Positions 28,280 to 39,264 of a stretch of DNA of 64,000 nucleotides are shown here, in pieces. Source of the stretch: Paenibacillus sp. OVF10. GTDB taxonomy: Bacteria > Bacillota > Bacilli > Paenibacillales > Paenibacillaceae. Under the pieces are notes generated by a model that was not told where the DNA came from, ran no database searches, and saw only the letters and a list, made by a program, of their open reading frames with translations. The position numbers and the translations under genes are program-made. The stretch's first letter is position 1. Each line of letters opens with the position of its first letter. The DNA lies in contig CP094668.1 in assembly GCA_022836915.1 (NCBI GenBank), positions 7,068,001 to 7,132,000 of the forward strand. Direction: 5' to 3'.

Positions 28280-29619
28280 TTACATCTCCACGGACCCTTT
28301 ATCACTGGACACCGGGGCTGGCGGTAACGCCAAGGGAGCTTCGTCCCTTTGTGGTTTTTTCAGACGGGCAAACAATTTGAGGTTGATGATATGGAACAGC
28401 GTCAGTGGACGTAACCGAATCGCCCAGACCTCGTGATTGTCCGGTGCCATAATGACCCCAAGCTGATGATGCTCCCCTTCATAGATCGCTCGTTGCATGA
28501 ACTTGCTTTCTCCCTGATGATTGCGAACCTCAAGTTTGCAAAAAGCCGGGTTCATCCGCAGAGCACGATGCAACTCTTCCGGTGAATGAACCAACTTACC
28601 ATTCACCTTGTACAAGGTCTCTCCTGCTTCAATCCCCAAATCCGCTGCAGGACTCTCCGGAATAACAGCCAATACCTTCAGCCCATGCTGCGGATGAACA
28701 AATACCGGACTGCGGTTTTGCTCTTCAAACGCGCTGTACCATACCAGAAATTCATGTCCAATAAAAGCGATCAGCGCAGCAACCACCATGAGTGGAGACC
28801 ACCATGCAGCAAGCAAACTGAACACAAGCAAAGTTGCCCCATATATCATCAACCGCTTCGATGAGATCTGTACCTTTTGTCCCGGAAGCATACTCTGCGT
28901 GATCTCACCAAATCCGAGCATAATCGGTAACGCAACCAGCATGTAACTATGTCCTGCATTCATCAGTGGATTCCAAGCCAGCTCCGCGCCACTGCCTGTG
29001 ACCGGGACAAGAATTAGTAGAGGAATGGCCCAGAACTGTTGCAGTTGATATCCACCAACCAGTTTCCCGCGTTTTCCCTCGAAGAGAAGCGGTGATGCCA
29101 TCGATACCCCTGCATGCGCACCAACAGGGCTTCACCCATATGTAGAAGCGCCGCCAGGACAAGCAGTGCAGGCATATCCAGGGTACGTAGCGTTTCCGTT
29201 ACACTACCCATCCAACCCGATGGTTGCCAGCCTGAAGCCAGATTCAAACCAAATTGCAGCACACCCAGTAACCCTGCCGCATAAGCAAAGCACAGATACC
29301 GGATACGGAACAAGGATAGAATTAGTGTTGCAACCCATATGCATATCAGGCTTCCCAGTGTAAGATGTGCACCGAGGAATAGGGACACAATTGAGACGAT
29401 GGTACCAATGAGCATGCCTCCGAGCACGGCACGAATCGTCTGTGTTATCGAGCTTTGCAAACGAACATGGAACAATTTACGCTCCTGCAGTAACTGACGA
29501 TGATAGATCAGCGCAATCAGGATCACCGCAATATAATAAAACGGCTGAATAAACAACTGCAACAAAGCTTCCCTAATGTAGTTAACCACGGCCATACCCA
29601 TTCCATTGTGGTCGGTCAC
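28280..29619 (-). CDS. minJ: Polytopic membrane protein with PDZ domain, MinJ-like (frame broken once)
   Basis: Restored 446 aa (B. subtilis MinJ is about 400). Roughly seven hydrophobic helices precede a PDZ domain near the C terminus (LAVIPESPAADLGIEAGETL). One base is missing at 29107-29110; adding it joins LLVRMQGVS to MASPLLFEGKRG. MinJ bridges DivIVA and MinCD at the division septum. The assignment rests on topology, PDZ position and the gene order next to ctpB, ftsX and ftsE as in B. subtilis. The exact start is uncertain. Confidence 0.72.
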
Positions 29620-29642
29620 CCCTCTCTTTCAGCCGGTTCAGA

Positions 29643-29671
29643 AAAAAGAAGGCTGAAAATCAGCCTTCTTT
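29643..29671 (-). terminator. Terminator overlapping the ctpB stop codon
   Basis: AAAGAAGGCTGA / TCAGCCTTCTTT with a three-base loop, followed on the minus strand by TTTTTTC. The stop codon of the protease gene lies in the first arm. Confidence 0.85.
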
Positions 29672-31142
29672 ATGGCTTCGACACAGCGGACGAAATATCC
29701 TTTGAGACATTTTCGATCGCGCGTTTCAGCTGTGCATCATATTGAGGATTGGCAATACGTTCAATCAGAGCCGCTTCCAGTGATTCAGCGGTTTTCTCGT
29801 CAATCTGGCCTGTAGCCTGAATGCCTTTTTGCTTCTGGAATGCTTTGACCGCTTCTTCTGTCTTCTGGTCGTAGTATCCGTCCACACGATCCGGTTTGAA
29901 ATCGAGTCCTCTCAGCATCGTCTGCGCACTTTTCACATCCGTGCTATTGCTGTCATATTTCAGTGGTAACTTCTCTTTATTAATCGGTGCCACCGAGAAA
30001 TAATCCGGTTGGTCTACCGCAATATCCGGTTTGATTCCTTTTTCATGAATCCAGTCTCCGTTCGGAGTGAGCCACTTGGCAATGGTGATCTTCAGCAAGC
30101 TGCCGTCACCCATTTGCTTGTCATAACTCGTCTGCACGGTTCCTTTACCAAAGGAGTTTTCACCAATCAACTTAGCGCCTGCTGACTGTTGTAATGCCCC
30201 GGCCAAAATCTCCGACGCACTCGCACTGCCTTTGTTCATCAGGACTGTGACTGGATAAGCCTTTGCTGATCCATTGGACTTGCTTTGTTCCTTTTTGCCG
30301 TTCTTGTCTTCAACTTGCACAATAACCTTGCCTTTAGGAACAAACTGTTCAGCAATATCAATAACAACTTGCAATACACCGCCTGGGTCATTCCGTACAT
30401 CGATGACCAGACCTTTCATGTTCTGCTTCTCAAGCTTCGCCAACTCTTCCTTGAAGCGATCACCTGTATTCAAAGAGAATTGAGTAATGGCAATAACGCC
30501 AATTCCGCCATCCTCCATGTGAGCATATACGGTCTCCAGATCAATGTCATCCCGTACAATCACAAATTCAATCAGTTCGGAAGATCCGGCACGTTTGACC
30601 TGTACCTTCGCTTCACTGCCCTTGGGACCTCTGATTTTGTTAACAGCCTTGTTCAGTTCCAACCCTTGCAGGGATTCGCCGTTGACCGACATAATCATGT
30701 CTTTTGCACGAATACCCGCTTTCTCGGCAGGTGATCCTTTGATCGGGGAAACAACAACAACGTTTCCATCCTGTGAGGATACCTCTGCGCCAATACCGGT
30801 AAATGAACCTTCGATCGACTCTTCAAACTGAGCAGCCGTTTCCTGCCCCATATAGTTGGAGTACGGATCACCAAGCGATTCCATCATGCCGTTGATCGCA
30901 CCGTCAATCAATTTGGTCTGATCCACATCTTTATAATAGTTGCTTGAGATCAAATCCATCGCGGTTTCAATCTTCTTCAAATCGTTCTTCTGCTGTGTAT
31001 TACCGGTTACACTGGCCAGCAAACCTTCGCCCGGTGTGGCCTGGCTCGCTATTCCCGGATACGTCATTAATACCAGGGTTAGTAAACTACCGCCAAGGAG
31101 ACCCACAATGACAAGCAGTAGCGCCGATCTTTTCTTCATCAT
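29670..31142 (-). CDS. ctpB: S41-family C-terminal processing peptidase with peptidoglycan-binding domain
   Basis: 490 aa. Signal/anchor helix at residues 5-25, a PDZ domain (GIGAEVSSQDGNVVVVSPIKG), then the S41 core with the catalytic Ser in GSASASEIL and Lys in GENSFGKGT. The last 75 residues form a PG_binding_1 domain (AQTMLRGLDFKPDRVDGYYD). In B. subtilis CtpB cleaves SpoIVFA during sporulation. The location next to minJ, ftsX and ftsE supports CtpB, but a second paralogue (CtpA) cannot be excluded. Confidence 0.88.
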   Translation of the reverse strand: MMKKRSALLLVIVGLLGGSLLTLVLMTYPGIASQATPGEGLLASVTGNTQQKNDLKKIETAMDLISSNYYKDVDQTKLIDGAINGMMESLGDPYSNYMGQETAAQFEESIEGSFTGIGAEVSSQDGNVVVVSPIKGSPAEKAGIRAKDMIMSVNGESLQGLELNKAVNKIRGPKGSEAKVQVKRAGSSELIEFVIVRDDIDLETVYAHMEDGGIGVIAITQFSLNTGDRFKEELAKLEKQNMKGLVIDVRNDPGGVLQVVIDIAEQFVPKGKVIVQVEDKNGKKEQSKSNGSAKAYPVTVLMNKGSASASEILAGALQQSAGAKLIGENSFGKGTVQTSYDKQMGDGSLLKITIAKWLTPNGDWIHEKGIKPDIAVDQPDYFSVAPINKEKLPLKYDSNSTDVKSAQTMLRGLDFKPDRVDGYYDQKTEEAVKAFQKQKGIQATGQIDEKTAESLEAALIERIANPQYDAQLKRAIENVSKDISSAVSKP

Positions 31143-31277
31143 CCGTTTGTCACCGCCTTTAGTTTTGAAGCGTGTCCGATTCCATTGTTGCCAGAATCCA
31201 TTCCCTGAACATGCCAGCTTATTATATGTCTAGCTTGTACGGAATATGTTTTTTCCATTCGAACGATGGAGCAATAA

Positions 31278-32571
31278 TTACAAATAGTTCATCGGATTTA
31301 CAGCGGTACCGTTATCTCTTACTTCAAAGTGCAAGTGAGGTCCAGTAGAGTTCCCTGTATTTCCTGACTCAGCAATGGTATCCCCTTTGCTTACAGTGTC
31401 TCCCTTGCTGACTTTGAATCCACCTTCGCGCAAGTGACCATATAACGTCCATAGTCCACCGCCGTGGTCCACAATAACCGTATAGCCATAACCGCTATAC
31501 CATTCAGCCATGATCACGATTCCGCCAGAAGCAGCGTGAACCGAAGTTCCCTGAGGAACAGCAAAATCGACACCGGCATGCATCTTACCCACTACGCCCG
31601 TAATCGGATGGGTACGGGGACCGAATGGAGAAGAAATACGTCCTCCAGATACCGGTCTTGAGAAGATACCATTACCGGATGAATACGTGACCTCACTGCT
31701 GCTATCCGAACTCACTCTGGTTGGCGCCTTGGCTGCAGCTTTCGCCCGGGCTGCTGCCGCGGCTTTTGCTTTGGCTGCAGCTGCAGCCTGCTGTTCACGC
31801 AATTTATTTTTCTCTTGAAGAAGTGCCGAACGTTTGCTGGCAATCTGCATTAATACATCTTCCTGCTCTTGTGTCAGCTCTTCTGACTCTTCAATTTTAG
31901 CATCATATGAAGCGAGAAGCACTTGCTTTTCCGCTTCTTTTTCATTCAATTGGGACTTGCGCTGTTTCTTCTGTGCATACAGGCTCTTGGCTTCCGCATA
32001 TTGCACATCCAATTCTGCCTTTTTGTCCACGACAAGTTGCTTGTCCGCTTTGTGCTCATCCAGCAGATGCTGATCCTGATCCACAATCGTTTTGAGTGAA
32101 TCCGCACGGGTCAGGAAGTCAGTGAAGCTAGTAGAGGACAACAATACATCCAGATAGGATACAGCACCGTCCGTATACATCAGGCGCACGCGTGACTCCA
32201 ACAATTTTTCCCTTGCAACGATGCGTTCTTCTGCCGCTTGCAGATCTTTTTTCGTTGTACGGAGATCTTCCTCCGTGTTCTCGATCTGCAAGGATACACT
32301 CGCCAGTTCATCACTAACGACATTGATCTGTTCCATGACAACCTTCAGATAAGCGTTGGTTTTGTTCTTGTAATGCTGTGCTTCCTTTTTATTGGAAGCC
32401 GCTTTTTTGCTCCTGCTTGGCAGAAGCCGCCTTGCTCTCCAGTTGCTGAATCTGTTGGTCAATATCGCTGATGCTACTCTTGGCATATCCGTCAGAAGGT
32501 TGAAGCGTCAAACCGGCCAATAACGTAAAGGCCAGCAGCGAAGCGGTTTTTTCAAAATGATGATCCCCCAT
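31278..32571 (-). CDS. EnvC-like murein hydrolase activator, coiled coil plus M23 domain (frame broken at least once)
   Basis: Restored about 431 aa. Signal peptide, then coiled coil (residues about 30-270, heptad-rich with EKN/KKDLQAAEER) and an Ala/Lys-rich linker, then an M23 LytM domain with GKMHAGVDFAVP, GLWTLYGHL and GPHLHFEVR, which hold the zinc ligands. Two bases are missing from the A run at 32403-32408. A TTG start with one more A at about 32550 is also possible. It lies behind ftsE-ftsX, and in other bacteria EnvC-type proteins are activated by the FtsEX ABC complex. Confidence 0.85.
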
Positions 32572-32586
32572 CCTATGATTTCACAA

Positions 32587-32630
32587 GAAAGCAACCTGCA
32601 CAGGTGGTGAACAGCATGTTCTTTGCTTTC
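32587..32630. terminator. Weak hairpin between ftsX and the envC-like gene
   Basis: GAAAGCAA / TTGCTTTC arms with a loop of 28 bases and only a short T tract. It could be a partial terminator or an mRNA 5' structure. Confidence 0.35.
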
Positions 32631-32742
32631 TTCAATCTTAAAAGACTCCGTCTTTCCTACATATCGTCAAACAGCGTCCATTAATGAACCTGCTTTACCA
32701 TTCTTTTCGACATATTCTGCAATTCGATCATTGAAAACAAAA

Positions 32743-33660
32743 TTAAACGTTGAGTGATTTCCGAATGGACAGTGTACTTCCCAAAATACCTACCAGCACA
32801 CCGAGTCCGATCAACAGTGTTCCAAACAGCACCCAGATTTCGCCGAGCGGAATCAAGTTAAGCATCTGCATGAAAACATCCTGACCAATCGTCTTCATCA
32901 ACTGGCTGTATCCAACAAACAGCACACCAACCGTAATGACCGAGCCAATAAATCCAATGAGTGCACCTTCAATAAAGAAAGGCCAGCGAATAAAGGTATT
33001 GGTTGCGCCAACCAGCTTCATAATTCCGATCTCCCGGCGACGTGCCAGAATCGTTACGCGAATCGTATTCGAGATCAGGAACATGGACATGAGACCCAGT
33101 CCCCCAACAAAAATAAATCCGATGTTACGAACAAGTTTCGTAAATTTGAACAACACTTCCACCGTTTCCTTGCCGTAGTTCACTTTCATGATTGGCTTCT
33201 CCGGGTGTTTTTCGTTCAAAGCTTCGATTTTTTGCGCCACAAAAGTGACGGTTTCCGGTTCAATGACTTCAACTTCAATGGTCTCCGGCAGTGGGTTGTT
33301 GTCCACATCGAAACCGCTAAGCACGTTATCTGCACTCTCTCCAAGACGCTCACGGAACTCCTTGAGTCCTTCTTCCTTGGAAACAAAACGAATCTCACTT
33401 ACTTCAGGCATCGCGCTGATTTCTTGCTCCAGTGTGTTACGCAGGTTCTCGTCCACATTCAGTTCGAGGAACGTGCTGATCTCCACCTGGCTATCAACCT
33501 GATTCGCCATCGAGTTCACATTGAGCACCAGCAACATAAACACACCAAGAATCAATAAGGACACAATGATGGACATGATGGAGGCCACAGACATCCAGCC
33601 GTTGCGGAATACGTTTTTAAATCCCTCCCGCAAATGGCGCAAGAGAGTACTAAAATTCAT
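32743..33660 (-). CDS. ftsX: Cell division ABC transporter permease FtsX
   Basis: 305 aa, full length. N-terminal cytoplasmic tail, helix 1 (SVASIMSIIVSLLILGVFML), an extracytoplasmic loop of about 110 residues (the site that contacts hydrolases or their activators) and three helices at the C terminus (GFIFVGGLGLMSMFLISNTI and two more). The start codon overlaps the restored end of ftsE by 11 bases. FtsEX controls peptidoglycan hydrolases during elongation or division. Confidence 0.95.
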   Translation of the reverse strand: MNFSTLLRHLREGFKNVFRNGWMSVASIMSIIVSLLILGVFMLLVLNVNSMANQVDSQVEISTFLELNVDENLRNTLEQEISAMPEVSEIRFVSKEEGLKEFRERLGESADNVLSGFDVDNNPLPETIEVEVIEPETVTFVAQKIEALNEKHPEKPIMKVNYGKETVEVLFKFTKLVRNIGFIFVGGLGLMSMFLISNTIRVTILARRREIGIMKLVGATNTFIRWPFFIEGALIGFIGSVITVGVLFVGYSQLMKTIGQDVFMQMLNLIPLGEIWVLFGTLLIGLGVLVGILGSTLSIRKSLNV

Positions 33661-34335
33661 AACCGTATTCCCCTCTCATCTGATCCCGTACAATCTGTCC
33701 ACGTTCAATGGCGATTACCCGCTTACGCATCGTATTCACGATATCTTTGTTGTGGGTTGCCATAACAATGGTTGTTCCCGGAAATTAATCTCATCCAGCA
33801 GCTGCATGATGCCCCACGACGTCTCCGGATCGAGGTTACCTGTAGGCTCATCCGCGATAATAACCGATGGGTTATTGACGATAGCCCGTGCAATGGCAAT
33901 ACGCTGCTGTTCTCCACCCGAGAGCTGCGAAGGTTCACGATTCGCCTTGCTGCGCAGTCCCACCAGATCAAGCACTTCCATCACTCGTTTCTTGATATGA
34001 CGCTTCGGTGCTTCAATAACTTCCATGGCAAATGCCACATTCTCAAATGCTGTCATCCGTGGCAGCAGACGAAAATCCTGGAACACAACGCCGATGTTAC
34101 GACGCACATAAGGAATCTTTCTTGGCTTCAACTTACCAATATTAAATCCGTTAATGGATATTTGTCCTTTGGTCGGAACTTCTTCTCTGTACATCAATTT
34201 CATAAATGTCGATTTACCTGCGCCGGACGGACCGACGATATAAACAAATTCATTGCGGTCGATCTTCACCGACACCCCTTGTAATGCGTGGGTCCCATTG
34301 GCGTAGGTCTTCCACACGTCCTGCATTTCTATCAC
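33650..34335 (-). CDS. ftsE: Cell division ATP-binding protein FtsE (frame broken once near 3' end)
   Basis: Restored 228 aa, the canonical length. GTG at 34335 is preferred as start because AGGAAGTG precedes it, while the ATG at 34356 has no ribosome site. Walker A GPSGAGKST, signature LSGGEQQR, Walker B VIIADEPTGNLDP. One base is missing at 33777-33779. Adding it gives INFRGTTIVMATHNKDIVNT (the H-loop) and an end that overlaps ftsX. ATPase of the FtsEX complex at the inner face of the membrane. Confidence 0.95.
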
Positions 34336-34477
34336 ATCATCACTTCCTGCTCGCATAGTTAGCCATTATCATTTCGACACAATCCCGGCATTTCCTTTAA
34401 AAAGACCTGAATTTCATCAGGAAAAATCCACTTCGTCCCTATTTCGTTGGTGAAGCATGGATTCATATGAAGTTTAT

Positions 34478-34494
34478 TGTAACAAATTTGTTAC
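34478..34494 (+). promoter_or_regulatory. Candidate WalR box in the ftsE / vanW divergent region
   Basis: TGTAAC-AAATT-TGTTAC fits the published WalR (YycF) consensus of two TGT(A/T)A(A/C/T) hexamers spaced by five bases. The site is also a perfect 16-base palindrome (34479-34494). WalRK controls cell-wall hydrolase genes, and ftsEX belongs to its regulon in B. subtilis. Match seen, binding inferred. Confidence 0.55.
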
Positions 34495-34588
34495 CTATTG
34501 AGTACCCGAAAGTTTTCCTGCATTGGATCATATATATAGAAAGTGTTACAAAGTGCGGAACAACAGAAGTATAAAGGAGCGTACGGTT

Positions 34589-36021
34589 ATGAAAAAAATA
34601 CATGTGACGGTCATTGTTCTATTCTCCATCCTCTTGATCGGCTCCGCGTCTTATGGATTGCTGTATATGTACGTGAATCAACCTGCCCTGCCCAAAGATG
34701 TTCATGTTGGCGGCATGCTGGTGGAGGGGAAGAATCGCAAGAACGTATTGCATGAATTGGATGAACAGATCCAAAAGCTGGAGGACTGGCCTGTCACCTT
34801 TGAAGTGACCGAACCCAACCCCCAGACGATGTCGTATACCGCAGCTCAGGCGGGGGTGAGTTACAACGTTAAAAGCTTGGAGTCCGCAATACAGCAGCTG
34901 GAGGAAGGTAACCTGTGGGAACGCGCTTATGCACGTTATCATTTTCCGAAAGAGTTCTCTCTCGATATGACCTACAACTCAAGACCACTCCAAGAACATC
35001 TCAGCCCTGCCTGGGAAAAAGAAACCTTCGGTACACCTGCGGACGCTGTTCGCCGCATTACCACAAGTGACAAAGTCCAGTATATCCCGGAAAAGGGCGT
35101 CCGCCGGATTGATTGGGATACACTCACAAATCTCATTCAGACGAAGCTGCACCGGGATTTCAGTGTACTCAACCCGGAAGAGAAACCCGCCCCATTGCTG
35201 ATCCAGGTACCACTGTATACGCTCAAGCCTGAGGTAACCCTTGATTCACTTCGCCAAGAAGGCATTGACCGCAAGATCATCCAGTTCTCCACGGGTCTGG
35301 GCAATAGTAGTGAAGGCCGGATACATAATGTCAGCGCAGCGGCGGAAGCGATTAACGGCATGATTTTGCCACCGGATGCCACATTCGATTATGAGAAGAT
35401 CATCCGTAAAGCGGAGAAGGATTATGGGTTTCGTGAGGCTCCGGTCATTGTGAACGGAACACTAACCCCTGGAATTGGCGGGGAATCTGCCAGGTATCCA
35501 GTACGGTGTATAACGCAGCGTTACTGACGGGTCTTGATATTATCGAGCGTCGCAACCATTCCCTGCCGGTCAAATATTTGCCGAAAGGACTGGATGCCAC
35601 CTTTGCCTCGGGAGCCATCAACTTTCGCTTCAAGAATAATACTGGAAAGTCGTTACTCATTCATGCAGAGGTGAAGAACCACCAATTGATGGTGAAATTT
35701 TTCGGCACATTCCCGGAGAATGTCAGCTATGCCCTTGAATCTCGTACCATTGAAACATTAAGTGTTCCAGTAAAATATGTGTCCAGTACTGTACTGCCTG
35801 ATGGTGCACAGCAGGTGCTGCAAGACGGACAGCCCGGATATATTGTCGAGACGGTAAGAACCAAAAGGCTGGACGGCAAAGTGGTCGAATCCAAAACGAT
35901 TACACGGGACACGTACAAAGCTCAGAATCGCCTGATAGCCCGCTCCGGTCATAGCAGCCTGCCTGATCCACAAGGGCCTTCTATGGTCGAGGACGGGATT
36001 AGCGATACAAAACAACCATAA
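34589..36021 (+). CDS. VanW-family wall-associated protein (frame broken once)
   Basis: Restored 477 aa. The start MKKIHVTVIVL at 34589 follows AAAGGAG. One N-terminal helix anchors or exports it. Residues about 40-230 contain two PG_binding_4-like segments, and the VanW domain follows (ILPPDATFDYEKII, GIGGGICQVSSTVYNAAL, NHSLPVKYLPKGLDATF). The frame is lost in the G run 35480-35483, exactly inside the conserved GIGGGICQVSS motif. One extra G restores it. Similar to B. subtilis YoaR; molecular function unknown, probably cell-wall linked. Confidence 0.86.
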
Positions 36022-36050
36022 GAGTATATGTTCGAAGCAAACAAAAACGA

Positions 36051-36099
36051 AAAGACACACTTCCCGTCCCTTTTGAGGATACGCCAGAAGTGTGTCTTT
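36051..36099. terminator. Terminator between the VanW and efflux pump genes
   Basis: AAAGACACACTTC (36051-36063) and its complement (36087-36099). The T-rich side is on the minus strand, downstream of the efflux gene, but both convergent genes may use it. Confidence 0.8.
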
Positions 36100-36180
36100 A
36101 CATGGTTTAAGTAGGATATCGGAGTTGTACTAAACTAGGACTAGCTCTAATACCGTAATCACAGTTAGCTGTATACAGGC

Positions 36181-37750
36181 TTAGTGACCGCCTGTGTACT
36201 CGCCTTTCTCTTCGCCTACGACCATCTTCTCTTTTCCCATGAAGAAGGAAGCGACCAACGCGAGTGCAGCCGGAATTACAGCCCAGGCAAATAACTGTAC
36301 GATGGAAGAAGACAGGGCATGTGTGATGGTATCCAGCACCTGAGGCGGAATCGCCTGTCTGAGTTCTGGTGAGAGCAACGCATGTGGATCGGTCAGATCC
36401 ACTCCCTGAGGCATGCCACCCGCTGAAGCACCCCTGCTTCCGCAGCTGAACCAGCAAGAGCATCGTTCATTTTACGCGTAAATACCTGGCTCTGTACGAT
36501 GCCAAAAATCGTAATGCCCATCGTCATGCCAAGGGACCGTAAAAAGTTAAGTGTGGAGCTCGCCGCACCGCGTCTTTGCGGTTCAAACGCGTTCATGGCT
36601 GCATTGCTGAGTACCGAGAACGAGGCACCAACACCCAGACCAACCATCACCATGTAGATACGTATCGTCCAGAGGGAAGAACCCTCATCCAGCGTAGTCA
36701 GCAATCCAAGTCCAATGACAAGTAAGGCCAACGTAGGAATCATAATATTGCGATACTTGATTTTGGTCATCAGCACCCCACCCAGGGATGCTGTCACAAC
36801 GGAACCGAGCATCATTGGCAATAGTACGAGACCGGAGTTGGTCGCTTTACCACCAAGTACCCCTGTATGAAAATCGGAATGTACACGGATGCTGTAATAA
36901 ACGCCGCTCCACTGAACATACCAATAACGTTACTGGACCAGTAGACGCGGTTGCGGAACATGCCGAAGGAGATGATTGGTTCCTTGGCTTTTGTTTCTGC
37001 AAACAGGAAAAGCAGCGCTAATGCTACGAATCCGGCAAACAAACCAAGAATCTGCCACGAACCCCAGGCAAATGTTTTGCCGCCCAGTTCCAGACCAAAG
37101 ATCAGGCACACAACAGCACCGATCAGCGTTACAGCACCCAGCCAGTCGATCTGTTGGGATTGATGCTGATGAGACTCCTTGTAGAAGAACGCAATAAACA
37201 CAAATGCAATCAAGCCTAGCGGCAGGTTGATATAGAATACCCATTCCCATGTCGCATACTGGGTAATGTAAGCACCGAGCAGAGGTCCAAATACGCTGGA
37301 CAGGCCAAAGACCGCTCCAAACAATCCACCCAATTTACCACGAGATTCAGGTGCAACGACATCAAACATGATCGTAAAGGCAATCGGCACCAGGGCCCCC
37401 GCACCAATACCTTGAATCGCTCTGTACATCGTCAATTCCACAATAGACGTTGCCGTTCCGCACAGCGCTGAGCCAAGCATAAACACAATAATACCAAATA
37501 CAAAAAACTTCTTCCGTCCATACATATCGGATAGCTTACCGAAGATCGGCATCCCTGCCATCTCAGCCACCATGTACGCGGAGGTAACCCAGACGAACTT
37601 GTCGAGCCCACCCAGCTTCCCGACAATGTCCCCCATAGCTGTTGCCACGATGGTGTTATCCATCGAAGCCATTAGTATGCTGAGCAGTAACCCTGCCAGC
37701 ACCAATCCAATACTGTTTTTACGTGCAACCATTGTACTCAATCTCTCCAT
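36181..37750 (-). CDS. DHA2-family (EmrB/QacA) multidrug efflux MFS transporter (frame broken twice)
   Basis: Restored 523 aa with about 14 hydrophobic segments. MFS motif A GKLSDMYGRKK follows helix 2, the antiporter motif SSVFGPLLGAYI is in helix 5, and the first-helix motif SMDNTIVATAM is typical of DHA2 pumps. One base is missing at 36860-36863 (restoring IPIFIQGVLGGKATNSG) and one at 36419-36421 (restoring QRGGMPQGVDLTD). An internal start MVARKN at 37732 is also possible. Proton-coupled export of an unknown drug or metabolite. No regulator gene is adjacent. Confidence 0.87.
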
Positions 37751-37804
37751 TCACGCTCTATTCATATGACTGCATTAGTATATCCGAAAAGAAGTTTTCG
37801 TTAA

Positions 37805-38488
37805 TCAGTCCAAGGACCGATTGCTTTGCAGCAAAACTTCCGATTGCGGATGAATTTGCAGAGATGAACGGTATTCCACTGTACCAATCCGGCAGCCAGG
37901 ACCGATTTTTATTTTATCGCCACGGACAATCTCGGCCTCCGTATTCTCTAATTCAATGTCGTCACCTTCGATAATCTGTGCTTTAAGAATTGATTTATTC
38001 CCCGTAAACAAGTCATTCAACCGGCCACTCTTCACCGAGATGATGGAACCGCCCATTTCCTTCACCTCTGAAGGACCCATGATTTTGAGTGTCATGTGTT
38101 CAGCGCTGAGCATCCCTGCTATCGTCAATCGTCCGTTCAGCTTGATATTTTCTGCCTGACAATCCCCTGACAGATGAAGTTCACCGACAACTTTTATATG
38201 CTCAGCTTTGGCATGCAGGCAAGATACCTGGATTCCATCCTCAACATCGTTGCTGGCCTCTCGCTCTTTCAGAGTAAGGGTGCCGGTAATTTTAATATCT
38301 GTGGATTCAAGCGATCCGTATATGACCGATGTACCCGTACATTTGAATCGATCACAAGATAGATTGTCGTTAAAGGACGCGTCCCCTACGACCTTGATCT
38401 TGCCGTACACGCCACCAGAAGAACTGCCATCACCAACGATGCTGATATCCATTTTTTTGTCCAATGAACGCCCAGGATTGTTTTTCAT
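37805..38488 (-). CDS. Bactofilin-like polymer-forming protein, second gene (YhbF/BacF-like)
   Basis: The start MKNNPGRSLDKK at 38488 is taken because AAAGGGATGGG lies upstream; 227 aa. The body is a beta-helix with a rung repeat of about 18 residues (GKIKVVGDASF, GSLESTDIKITGTLT, GELHLSGDCQAENIKLNGRLT), as in bactofilins, and a variable tail ends RSSLQIHPQSEVLLQS. It is the third gene of a yhbD-bactofilin-bactofilin operon like B. subtilis yhbD-yhbE-yhbF, where the two bactofilins are needed for flagellar assembly. Confidence 0.82.
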   Translation of the reverse strand: MKNNPGRSLDKKMDISIVGDGSSSGGVYGKIKVVGDASFNDNLSCDRFKCTGTSVIYGSLESTDIKITGTLTLKEREASNDVEDGIQVSCLHAKAEHIKVVGELHLSGDCQAENIKLNGRLTIAGMLSAEHMTLKIMGPSEVKEMGGSIISVKSGRLNDLFTGNKSILKAQIIEGDDIELENTEAEIVRGDKIKIGPGCRIGTVEYRSSLQIHPQSEVLLQSNRSLD

Positions 38489-38522
38489 GTCGATCCCATC
38501 CCTTTCTCTCCATATCCAAACT

Positions 38523-39250
38523 TTAAATTTGCTGACTGCTGCCCACCTTGGCATCCTGATCTATCTCAAGTTCACCCGAATACTCGACCAGCCTGATGTT
38601 ACAGCCGCGACCGATAAAAATGTTACTCCCCGAACAATATCAGCTTCAGTATCTTCCAGCACAATCTCATCACCCTCAATTAAGGAAGTCTTAAATGAAG
38701 GGGTCCCGCCCAGACCAATACTTTTCCAAAATCCATTCTGTTGTTCCTTGCGACGAATATCGATACGCTCTCCGCCAATCTCTTTAGCCGAAGAAGATGT
38801 ATGCAGCCTGATCTCCACTGTTCCCGCATTCAGTAAGCCGCTGATCTTAATATTGCCCCGTACATTCAGGGACTCACATTGGACATCCCCTTCAATATCG
38901 ATCACACCGCCAATATCAATTCGTTCCCCATCCACTCTTCCACGTACGGTACACTTTCCGTTCACTTCAAGCTCAGGGCTATGGAGATCTCCGTTAATTG
39001 TAGTTAAGCCATCCACCCGAACACGAGAACTGGTCAAAGGGCCATTCAACGTACACATGCCGTTAATCGTTACACTCTCGGAGCTCAAAGCGCCGTGCAT
39101 CTTCAATGTTCCATTCACTTCCATAGAGGTGCAGTCCAGGTTGCCGTTCACCTTAGCCATGCCATCAATAGATACACGGTGAAAATTCCCGCCTGCCGTT
39201 TGACTTATGCCCGCCACATTCAGATCATTCCGCTTATTCCGCTCTTCCAT
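38523..39250 (-). CDS. Bactofilin-like polymer-forming protein, first gene (YhbE/BacE-like, frame broken once)
   Basis: Restored 242 aa. Clear rung repeats (GNLDCTSMEVNGTLKMHGAL, ESVTINGMCTLNGPL, SRVRVDGLTTINGDL, ELEVNGKCTVRGRV) build a right-handed beta-helix that polymerises without nucleotide. One base is missing in the C run 38628-38631. Adding it restores the tail GSNIFIGRGCNIRLVEYSG, which matches the end of the sister protein at 37805. It starts 14 bases after the regulator gene. Confidence 0.84.
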
Positions 39251-39264
39251 AGATGATCCTCTCC

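Noticed and set aside
36181..36821. Separate small membrane protein genes downstream of the efflux pump
   Set aside because: They are the C-terminal helices of the same DHA2 transporter; two one-base repairs join them into a 523-residue protein.
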